A DNA stretch of 21,866 nucleotides from CAYWNA01 sp964459305 (GTDB lineage: Bacteria > Planctomycetota > Planctomycetia > Pirellulales > Pirellulaceae), in NCBI GenBank assembly GCA_964459305.1, contig CAYWNA010000225.1, forward strand, positions 1-21,866, given 5' to 3'. Below the pieces are notes generated by a model. It searched no databases, had not been told where the DNA came from, and saw only the letters and a list, made by a program, of their open reading frames with translations. Every line of letters starts with the position of its first letter. The first letter of the stretch is position 1. Below are positions 15,680 through 21,866 of this stretch, in pieces. Position numbers and translations under genes: made by a program.

Positions 15680-16820
15680 GGCGACTTCTCGCCAGCGCGT
15701 CCAGCGGGCGCTCAACCACCAGGAGCCCGATCGCGTGCCGACGATGATGTCGGCCAGTCGCTGGGTCGTCGAGCGTCTGAAGGAACATCTGGGCGGCATC
15801 GAAACCGATCGGCAATTGATGCAGGCACTGGGATTGGACGTGTGGGATACGCGCGGCCTGGACTATCAGAGCGGAGTCGGTGCCAGGTACGTGGGACCGC
15901 GACACTTCGCGTTTTCGGAGGATTGCGCCGGCAACCTGTTCGAGTTCTTCAACTACCACGAGGAACTCACGGAGAATGAGTTCGGGCCAGCCTATGCCAT
16001 GGGGCCGCCCTGCGTCGGCGTCGATGAATACCCGACCATCGCCGAGCTGGAAGCCTTTCCTTGGCCGCAGGCCGATTGGTTCGACTTTTCCGACGTTCGC
16101 CGGCAGATTGAACCCTGGGCGGAGGATTTTGCGGTTGCCGCAACGGGTGCCTCCGTGTTCCAGCACCCAATGGTCTTTCGCGGCATCGAGCAATTGACGG
16201 TCGAACTGGCCGCGGAGCCAGAGACTGCGCACTACATCCTTGGAAAGGTCACCGACTTCTATTGCGGCTACTTCGAACGGTTGTTCGAGGAAGCGGGTGA
16301 CTTGATCCAGATCTTTCGCCTGGCGGACGACATCGGAGCGCAGAACAACCTGTTTGTCAGCCCGGCAACGCTTGATGCGTTCGTCGCGCCGCAAGTTCGC
16401 CGCTGTGCGGAATTGGCGCATCGGTATGACATCAAGCTGATGTTCCATACCGACGGCAACGTGCTTGCGGCCATTCCCCGCCTGATCGACTGGGGCGTTG
16501 ATCTGCTCGACCCGATTCAGCCGGAGGTCCCGGACATGGACGCCGCGAAACTCAAACAGGAATTCGGCGATCGGCTGTCCTTTTCCGGTGGCGTTGGCGC
16601 CCAGGAGATCCTGCCCAATGGAAGTACGGAAGACGTCCGGCGTGAGGTGCGTCGTGTGCTTGAGACGCTGATGCCCGGCGGCGGGTACGTCCTCGCTCCC
16701 GGCCACCCCACGCTGCAAATGGATGTTCCGCCGGAAAACATCGTCGCCATGTTCGAAGCGGGGCGGGAATTCGGAACGTACACTCCGAGTTCCGCTCCCG
16801 CAGGGAACCGTGAAGAATGA
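15660..16820 (+). CDS. Uroporphyrinogen-decarboxylase-family protein, paralogue 2
   Basis: ATG 15660 follows GGAGA at 15651-15655 and overlaps the end of the preceding gene. The frame is open farther upstream, but only as a shadow of that gene. The 386-residue product has NHQEPDRVPTMM near the start and MFHTDGN (His263, Asp265), where zinc-dependent relatives have HxCG. Its C-terminus is GGVGAQEILPNGS and PPENIVAMFEAG. It is clearly homologous to paralogue 1 along the full length (shared GGGY, LPNG and ENIVAM), so the pair arose by tandem duplication. Loss of the Cys ligand suggests a changed or absent zinc site. The product is cytoplasmic. The sialidase gene at 16930 begins 109 bases later. 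Confidence 0.82.
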   Translation: MATKPIEATSRQRVQRALNHQEPDRVPTMMSASRWVVERLKEHLGGIETDRQLMQALGLDVWDTRGLDYQSGVGARYVGPRHFAFSEDCAGNLFEFFNYHEELTENEFGPAYAMGPPCVGVDEYPTIAELEAFPWPQADWFDFSDVRRQIEPWAEDFAVAATGASVFQHPMVFRGIEQLTVELAAEPETAHYILGKVTDFYCGYFERLFEEAGDLIQIFRLADDIGAQNNLFVSPATLDAFVAPQVRRCAELAHRYDIKLMFHTDGNVLAAIPRLIDWGVDLLDPIQPEVPDMDAAKLKQEFGDRLSFSGGVGAQEILPNGSTEDVRREVRRVLETLMPGGGYVLAPGHPTLQMDVPPENIVAMFEAGREFGTYTPSSAPAGNREE

Positions 16821-16917
16821 ACGACCACGTTGACGATCCGAAGCAGGCTGGAGTCCGCCACTAGCTGCAACAACTCAAGACGGTCCCACTGAGGGCTCTT
16901 CCACCATTCAACCAGCC

Positions 16918-16923
16918 GGAGAA
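16918..16923 (+). promoter_or_regulatory. Ribosome-binding site for the TTG start at 16930
   Basis: GGAGAA lies six bases before TTG 16930. The frame then gives MKQKHLIATVVLAALTSPVN, a good signal peptide, so this rarer start codon is favoured. The 109 bases between 16820 and 16930 hold no other gene. Confidence 0.65.
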
Positions 16924-16929
16924 CCAACC

Positions 16930-18114
16930 TTGAAACAGAAACACCTCATCGCCACCGTAGTCCTTGCCGCCCTTACTTCCCCTGTCAACGCCGAGAACCT
17001 GCCACTCGAAGGACCGATCGATCCGTTCCTTGGGCAGCCGCAGATGGAGATCCAACAGCTTTTCAAAACGGAGCGCTTTCCAAATATCGTCGCCACCCGG
17101 AAGGGCACCGTACTCGCGACCTGGGGGAGCACGAGTGTCCGTGCCCTACGCAGCGAAGACGGAGGCAAGACATGGGGCGAGGAAATCACCATCGCCAATC
17201 CAGGCTTTCAGGGCGGCGGAACCACGGTTGATGAGACGACGGGCGATATCCTGGCCTTCGTCGAGGAGAAACACCCGCCGGCGCCTCTGGCAGTGTACCG
17301 AAGCAAGGACGACGGGCTGACCTGGCAAGTGGATGACGCGACATTCCACCCCGATGCCAACGGCAACGTGCTGTCGATGTCCATGAACGAGCACGGGATC
17401 ACCTTGCGGCACGGCAAGCACAAAGGCCGGTTATTGAGGCCGGCTCGCCACTACGGCGCGGGAAACCGGCCGGTGAGCCTCTTTCCAACGCACTACACCA
17501 GCGCAGTCTACAGCGACGACGGCGGGAAGACATGGTACGCCAGTGCCTCGTTTTCCGAATGCGGCACCGGCGAGGCGGCCGTGGCGGAGCTTTCCGATGG
17601 ACGCGTTTACTACAACTCACGCAGACACTGGGCGCCGGAAGGCAAGAGCCCTTTGTGGCGCTGGACAGCATGGAGCGACGACGGCGGAGCCACCTGGAGC
17701 AAGGCCAAAATGTCTGAAATACTGCCCGACGGCCCACAGAGCAGCGAGTACGGGTGTATGGGCGGACTGGTCCGTCTGCCGGTCGCGGGCAAGGACATCC
17801 TCCTCTACAGCAACTGCGATACGCCGATAGAGGAGGGCGGTACAACGGTGCAGATCAGCGGCAAGGGACGCCGGAACGGAACGGTGTGGGTCAGCTTTGA
17901 CGGCGGCAAGACCTGGCCGCTGAAGCGCCTCGTTACGGAGAAGGCCTTCGCCTACTCTGCGATGGGGGTCGGCCGCCCGGGCACACCCAGCGAAGGCTGG
18001 ATCTACCTGCACTTTGAAGGCGGCGGATCGAAAGTCGCCCGATTCAATCTCAGTTGGGTCCTCGGTGGCAAACCCACCGGCGACGGAACCGTACCGGAGG
18101 GGCTTCGCCCATGA
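16930..18114 (+). CDS. Exo-sialidase-like protein (GH33-like), secreted
   Basis: The 394-residue product starts at a TTG with a Sec signal peptide cleaving near VNAEN. Five Asp boxes are present: SEDGGKTW (75-82), SKDDGLTW (125-132), SDDGGKTW (195-202), SDDGGATW (249-256) and SFDGGKTW (322-329). Sialidase active-site elements can be matched: Arg49 in RFPNI, Glu215 in GEAAVAELSDGRVYYNSR, Arg231, an Arg at 314/315 in GKGRRNGTVWV, and Tyr342 in AYSAMG. These correspond to the arginine triad, the Glu and the nucleophilic Tyr. The acid/base Asp that normally follows the first Arg is not obvious in GSTSVRALRS, so activity needs proof. Its last 45 codons have a diverged duplicate at 19560-19698. The region is strongly G+C-rich. 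Confidence 0.85.
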   Translation: MKQKHLIATVVLAALTSPVNAENLPLEGPIDPFLGQPQMEIQQLFKTERFPNIVATRKGTVLATWGSTSVRALRSEDGGKTWGEEITIANPGFQGGGTTVDETTGDILAFVEEKHPPAPLAVYRSKDDGLTWQVDDATFHPDANGNVLSMSMNEHGITLRHGKHKGRLLRPARHYGAGNRPVSLFPTHYTSAVYSDDGGKTWYASASFSECGTGEAAVAELSDGRVYYNSRRHWAPEGKSPLWRWTAWSDDGGATWSKAKMSEILPDGPQSSEYGCMGGLVRLPVAGKDILLYSNCDTPIEEGGTTVQISGKGRRNGTVWVSFDGGKTWPLKRLVTEKAFAYSAMGVGRPGTPSEGWIYLHFEGGGSKVARFNLSWVLGGKPTGDGTVPEGLRP

Positions 18115-18287
18115 CCAGCGTTGTCCACGTCGCGTTGCGCCAAGGAATCTTCCGCATTGCTCCAAGACGTAATGCGCCTGTAACTTGAGAGAAGTAGAAA
18201 AAGCCGGTATTCGCTCCCCCAGCGACAACCCGAGCGTCATTGCCCACCCCTGGCGAGCACACTTAACAGGATTTAACCAAATACACC

Positions 18288-18293
18288 GGAGGG
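18288..18293 (+). promoter_or_regulatory. Ribosome-binding site for the TTG start at 18298
   Basis: GGAGGG lies four bases before TTG 18298. No other in-frame start gives a complete URO-D N-terminus. The rest of the gap 18115-18287 shows no recognised feature. Confidence 0.65.
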
Positions 18294-18297
18294 TAAA

Positions 18298-19437
18298 TTG
18301 ACTTTAACGGCCAGCGAACGCTTTCATTCGGCGCTTTCAGGTTTATTGCCCGATCGCGTTCCCACGCTGCCCAAGATATGGGTGGATTTAGGAGCCGCTT
18401 TGACGGGAACGGATCTTCGCGAAGTAATTGAAGACCCATCGATCGCAATGGAGGTGACTGTTAAAGCAGCTTTCGCTGTAAGGGCAGATGGTGCCAGGCT
18501 ATTTCATTTTCCCAGAAGAACGACTGCAATCCGTAACGGTGCGGTTGTTGAAGTCGATAAAGACGGAAACGTGTTGGGGAATATCGATATGCAGGGCGGC
18601 TTATCCACCCAGCTGACAGATAGCAATAGGATCCGACTTGAGGATCCTTATCAGATGGCCTTTGCTCAATTCTGGCATACATCTGGACCTTTAGTTAACA
18701 CAATTGACGATGCCAAGCGGATAGCCGTACCTGACAAATCGTTCTATCGCCAGCTTGGATTTGCAGATCTTCATAATAATCTGTTACAGAAATACTCCGA
18801 TGAAGTCGCACTGTTAGGTGACTGCACCTCGGCAACGCTTGCGTTTTGTGTCTTGTATCGCAAACTCGATAATGCGCTTCTGGATTTTGTTGATAATCCA
18901 AGATTGGCTCACACATTGATGGAAAAGGGGGTGGCCTTTGCCGTTGAGAAAGGCAAATTCAATATCGATTCCGGGATTAAGATGTTGCGGTTGAACGATT
19001 CCACCGCAAATATGAATGTCATATCTCCCGGGCATTTCCGAGAGTTTATCTTTCCTCACATGAAAACTGTGTGCGATGAACTGCACCGCTATGACCCGGA
19101 TGTAAGGATCTATTGTCACATCTGCGGAAATGTCATGCCGATCTTGGATGACCTAGTCGCAACGGGGCTCGACTGCATCGGTCCACTTGATCCACTTGGT
19201 GGTTGTACGACTGCCCAAGCTCGCCAGGCGGTTGGTGATCGAGCTGCCCTGATGGGCGCGGTCAATACACTGTCATTCACGAATAGCACACCCGATCAGG
19301 TAATAGAAGAATCTAGGGCATGCATAGAGGGTGCAGGTAAACGCGGCTACATTCTCGGCTCGGGCTGCGCTGTGCCTCGTGCTGCAAAGAAAGAAAACCT
19401 ACTTGCTCTTCGCATCGCCGCAGAGCGTTTTGGCTGA
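18298..19437 (+). CDS. Zinc-site-containing URO-D/MtaA-like protein
   Basis: The 379-residue protein begins at a TTG and opens with LTASERFHSALSG and PDRVPTLPK, typical of the URO-D superfamily. It has the full HxC...C set: YCHICGNV (His274, Cys276) and GSGCAVPRAAKKENL (Cys357), which are the zinc ligands in MtaA/MtbA-type methyl-corrinoid methyltransferases. It is therefore more likely a methyltransferase-like enzyme than a heme decarboxylase. It is cytoplasmic, with no signal peptide. It differs clearly from the pair at 14579-16820 and is richer in A+T (bases 18841-18900 count 24 G/C of 60), suggesting a separate origin. No corrinoid-binding protein gene is seen nearby, so the methyl acceptor is unknown. 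Confidence 0.8.
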   Translation: MTLTASERFHSALSGLLPDRVPTLPKIWVDLGAALTGTDLREVIEDPSIAMEVTVKAAFAVRADGARLFHFPRRTTAIRNGAVVEVDKDGNVLGNIDMQGGLSTQLTDSNRIRLEDPYQMAFAQFWHTSGPLVNTIDDAKRIAVPDKSFYRQLGFADLHNNLLQKYSDEVALLGDCTSATLAFCVLYRKLDNALLDFVDNPRLAHTLMEKGVAFAVEKGKFNIDSGIKMLRLNDSTANMNVISPGHFREFIFPHMKTVCDELHRYDPDVRIYCHICGNVMPILDDLVATGLDCIGPLDPLGGCTTAQARQAVGDRAALMGAVNTLSFTNSTPDQVIEESRACIEGAGKRGYILGSGCAVPRAAKKENLLALRIAAERFG

Positions 19438-19515
19438 ATGAAAGCCGGTCGCAGAGGACATCATTCCGGAGTTCCTTGCTGACCTAACGTCGATACAGAC
19501 TTCACGGGAGATACC

Positions 19516-19698
19516 ATGAAGAACGCTTTCAGGCCGTTGGTTGGAGTCATCACATGGCGTCTCGAAACGCCGAGCGAAGGCTGGATCTATCTGCACTGTG
19601 AGGGTGGCGGATCGCAGGTCGCCCGCTTCAACCTCCGTTGGCTCCTTGAAGGCGACGAAACCGGTGACGGAACCGTCCCAGGAGATTTCTCACAATGA
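19516..19698 (+). pseudogene. Deletion relic of a sialidase gene (start joined to last 45 codons)
   Basis: GGGAGA at 19506-19511 and ATG 19516 form a good translation start, encoding MKNAFRPLVGVITWR. The frame then joins TPSEGWIYLHCEGGGSQVAR and FNLRWLLEGDETGDGTVP, which match the C-terminal 45 residues of the 16930-18114 sialidase (TPSEGWIYLHFEGGGSKVAR). The catalytic propeller is missing. The stop overlaps the sulfatase ATG at 19695 (ATGA), so the original operon coupling survives. Confidence 0.75.
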
Positions 19699-19997
19699 AC
19701 AACCTCGTATGCGTCATTTTGCCCCTGTCTGCCTTTCTGTTGGCAACACCATCATACGGCGCTGAGCGTTCGGAACACGCCAGGCCCAACGTCGTCTTTG
19801 TTGTCGTCGACGATGCCGGCTACGACGACTTTGGTTTTATGGGGTGCAAAGACTGGAAGACTCCTCATATCGATAGCATCGCCAACAACGGCGTCGTGTT
19901 CACGGACGCGTATGTGACAGCTTCGGTGTGTCGCCGCCGCAACTCGTGCGGCAGTCGACTTGGCACGCTCCGCCGCAAAAACTCTCCCCCCCGGTGA
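19695..19997 (+). pseudogene. Type I sulfatase, 5' fragment broken after the catalytic Cys
   Basis: A signal peptide (MNNLVCVILPLSAFLLATPS) is followed by RPNVVFVVVDDAGYDDFG, which has the metal-binding Asp pair of sulfatases, and then TPHIDSIANNGVVFTDAYVT and ASVC. Cys79 (codon 19929-19931) is the residue normally converted to formylglycine in the CxPSR motif. Here RRRNSCGS replaces the expected xPSR, and the frame ends 22 codons later. Intact family members have about 450-600 residues. It was probably an anaerobic-maturase-dependent Cys-type sulfatase before being broken. No downstream half was found between 19998 and 20573. Confidence 0.8.
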
Positions 19998-20075
19998 GAA
20001 ATCCGGGCTAGTCTTGACGAGCGGCTTCCTTGGGTGACCGCCTCGGATCGCGCGACGCTCCGAGGCGTCGGTCAC
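19932..20075. repeat. Hairpin-rich repeat-like block
   Basis: Three stem-loops follow each other: GCCGCA/TGCGGC at 19936-19952, CCCGG/CCGGG around 19988-20006, and a long one at 20034-20075 in which GTGACCG + CCTCGGA pairs with TCCGAGG + CGGTCAC, leaving a 3-base bulge and an 11-base loop. No protein-coding signal explains them. Sequences of this type resemble REP-like intergenic repeats of planctomycetes, but that comparison is from memory. Confidence 0.6.
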
Positions 20076-20091
20076 GGTCACGTTGCAGGGT

Positions 20092-20214
20092 AACGAATTA
20101 TGAGTTTTCGCGTCGCGATGAGCAGTTTGATTTCCCAATGGAGATGATCGGTGGGTGGGATTCAGGCGTCAACGAAGGCTTGCCGTTCGCGTCGCCGAAA
20201 ACTCATAATTCGTT
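20092..20214. repeat. MITE-like element flanked by a perfect 19-base inverted repeat
   Basis: AACGAATTATGAGTTTTCG at 20092-20110 is exactly the reverse complement of 20196-20214. The 85 bases between have no open frame of note. Short partial symmetry (CGTCGCGA and CGACGCGAA) continues inward. There is no obvious target duplication at the edges. It may be a small non-autonomous mobile element, a strong hairpin or an attenuator. Confidence 0.75.
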
Positions 20215-20573
20215 TTGCGGGACAGCCAAACTGGCGGTGAGAACGGCTCTGTAGCAACAGCGGGCGGTCGCGTCATCAGCCAGATGTCGCCGATCAATTG
20301 CTCGGTGCCCCGAAACTGCTCCAGGTCGATGTGACCCACGTTAGTTACGGCGCGTGGCAAAAGAGAGTCGTTCACACGTCGCCCCCCACCACAGGGCCAA
20401 ATCTGGACACGTTTGGCAACTCGTCCAAACAAGGCGGAATTGGCCGCGATCAGCCGGTCTGCTGATGGGGGGCTGGGCTGTCTCTTTATCGGTCGTTTGA
20501 TCGGATAAATCGAAAAGGGCATAAGATATTTGTCCGGTTTGCACGTCGGCGTTGAGACCAGCCGTTGTCTTTC
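20215..20573. other. Convergent intergenic region without a recognised gene
   Basis: About 360 bases separate the repeat block from the stop of the minus-strand EF-hand gene. Frames on both strands are short, proline/arginine-rich or broken, and no sulfatase sequence resumes here. No clear intrinsic terminator (hairpin plus T-run) was seen. Confidence 0.5.
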
Positions 20574-21866
20574 TCAATTCCCTTGCGGGGGCTCGATCCC
20601 CAGCTCCTTGCGAGCGCGATCCTGCCAGTCGGTGTGCTGCTTCTTGTAAACCTGAATGGCTTGGTACTCAGCGGAGTCGATCTTGCCGTCGCTGTTTTTG
20701 TCGATGAAGGGGAAGATCCATTCCATCGTCGCTTTATCACGGTTCCATTCTTCCTGAGATTCCCACGATGTTTTTCGTTCTGACGCTCGTCCTTTTAGAT
20801 ACGATCTCAGAATATCCATACCCGTTTGCCCCTTCTCGTTTCTTTTGGGGAACGCGGGATCGATGTACGATTTCACCTGGGTGTCGAACGCCTCGTATTC
20901 CGCCGCGGTGATTTTCCCGTCGCGGTCCCAATCGATAAACGGGAACAGATACGCAAAGTCGGGCCGCTCGACGCCCCACTCGTGCCGGGAAGACCACTCC
21001 CTTTCAGGCGACGCGCCGTACTTGGCCGCGTATAGACGTTTCCGCGCTAGTTGCCGCAAGATCCGATCCATCAGCTCCTCCGCCCAATCCAGTTCTTCGT
21101 CGCCATTGCGGTTGGCCCGTGTCCAATCCGGGTGCGGGAACTCCTTGTAGGACACGTAGCCGTCCTTGTTCCGGTCCAGAATCCACCATTGGTTTCGAGC
21201 CAGGTCCATGCTCTTGGCGTCAAAAGCCGCCTCGAGGTCGTCGATCCCTTTAAGCCGGCGCGTCGCCTCACGCGCGCGGCCCTCATCCGTAAGCAGATGC
21301 TGATAATCACTTAACGCCTCGCGTCTCACCATCAGCATCGAGCCATAATGCCCCCCGCGATTCACGATCTGCCCCGTGGCGGTTCGGCCGTCACCCGAGA
21401 TCATCGCGGTAAAGATGGCCCAGGTGCCCGTTGCGTTCTGTCGTTCGAACACGATCAGGTTGTGCCCCCGCGGCGTGTGCTTGATGAAGCGGCCCACGTA
21501 GCCGCTCGGCAGCGTCCACCCGCCGATCGGCCGGATCGTCGAAGGCGGATCGTATGGATGCCTGAGCTGTCCGCCTTCCCCCTTCAGCTTTTCACCGTCC
21601 TGCTCCAGGTTGATCTGCATGATGCCCATGCCCGTCGTCGGATTAAGTGTCATCGTCGTAAAACAAATCCACTCACCCGAAACGTCGTCCGCCGATGCTT
21701 CCCCGTCGCGCGGCTTCGGCATGATCTCCTGGCGGTTCGCGATACGGTCCTCCATGTTCATTGCCTTCATGATGGCCATCTCGATTTCCGGCGTGAGGGA
21801 GGCGTCTTTCCCTTCACCGGTTGACACGAGCGTGTCATCCGTCGCGCTTTGACCGGCAGCCCCGAA
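20574..21866 (-). CDS. EF-hand calcium-binding protein with beta-rich N-terminal domain (5' partial)
   Basis: The frame is open to the right edge, so the start lies outside the window; the GTG codon at 21825-21827 is probably internal. Of 430 visible residues, about 60-185 form a small beta-rich domain (GEWICFTTMTLNPTTGMG, GRTATGQIVNRGGH). EF-hand loops then follow: LDRNKDGYVSYKEF, a degenerate TRANRNGDEELDWAEE, IDWDRDGKITAAEY and IDKNSDGKIDSAEY. The last two lie in a repeated unit beginning (L/I)FPFID, separated by about 77 residues. EF-hand proteins of this kind are typical of planctomycetes, often as C-terminal parts of secreted enzymes. It is the only minus-strand gene here and converges on the damaged sulfatase. 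Function unknown beyond calcium binding. Confidence 0.8.
   Translation of the reverse strand, partial: FGAAGQSATDDTLVSTGEGKDASLTPEIEMAIMKAMNMEDRIANRQEIMPKPRDGEASADDVSGEWICFTTMTLNPTTGMGIMQINLEQDGEKLKGEGGQLRHPYDPPSTIRPIGGWTLPSGYVGRFIKHTPRGHNLIVFERQNATGTWAIFTAMISGDGRTATGQIVNRGGHYGSMLMVRREALSDYQHLLTDEGRAREATRRLKGIDDLEAAFDAKSMDLARNQWWILDRNKDGYVSYKEFPHPDWTRANRNGDEELDWAEELMDRILRQLARKRLYAAKYGASPEREWSSRHEWGVERPDFAYLFPFIDWDRDGKITAAEYEAFDTQVKSYIDPAFPKRNEKGQTGMDILRSYLKGRASERKTSWESQEEWNRDKATMEWIFPFIDKNSDGKIDSAEYQAIQVYKKQHTDWQDRARKELGIEPPQGN

Noticed and set aside
15549..16718. 389-codon minus-strand frame
   Set aside because: Antisense to the second URO-D gene, whose family motifs are clear; no start signals.
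1..21866. CRISPR array, tRNA, rRNA or riboswitch
   Set aside because: No regularly spaced repeats, cloverleaf or conserved aptamer pattern was noticed; a covariance-model search was not possible here.

Overview
The window reads as part of a surface- or secretion-oriented polysaccharide-degradation region. The most likely source is a planctomycete, perhaps of the Pirellulaceae. That is inferred from the density of secreted BNR/sialidase-fold proteins, a type I sulfatase fragment, an EF-hand protein, uroporphyrinogen-decarboxylase-like (URO-D) proteins, and 3' remnants of IS200/RAYT-like transposases ending in the basic tail GLESTLRPRGRPRK. No rRNA, tRNA, housekeeping gene or CRISPR array was seen, so the taxonomy is tentative.

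Layout: (i) 1-2436 is a clan GH-A glycoside hydrolase cut by the left edge. (ii) 2470-4797 is one reading frame holding two different sialidase-like propellers, and it overlaps by ATGA a Tat-type secreted sialidase fused to a truncated alginate-lyase-like domain (4794-6719). Decayed sequence follows to about 6990. (iii) 6993-8249 is a secreted beta-helix protein and 8429-9826 is a BNR_4 protein. (iv) 9963-10200 is debris: a 5' gene stub joined to a transposase 3' end. (v) 10251-12149 (sialidase fold plus LamG) and 12178-13506 (sialidase fold) form a tight pair, followed by a second copy of the transposase 3' end and a truncated polysaccharide deacetylase. (vi) 14579-16820 holds two overlapping URO-D paralogues. 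(vii) 16930-18114 is a GH33-like sialidase and 18298-19437 is a third, A+T-richer URO-D protein, this one with zinc-site ligands. (viii) 19516-19997 holds a deletion relic of a sialidase coupled to a sulfatase that breaks off right after its catalytic cysteine. (ix) 19932-20214 is a hairpin-rich repeat block. (x) On the opposite strand, 20574-21866 is a calcium-binding EF-hand protein cut by the right edge.

The intact genes look like extracytoplasmic enzymes that trim complex, possibly sialylated, sulfated or uronate-rich glycans. The URO-D proteins could be cytoplasmic methyl-group-handling enzymes acting on released, methylated products, but that link is inference only. The most striking property is mosaicism: fusions, stubs, tails and base-composition steps suggest repeated gene capture and recombination among exo-enzyme genes. 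No completely new system could be demonstrated. The mosaic sialidase/URO-D cluster is the best candidate for follow-up.
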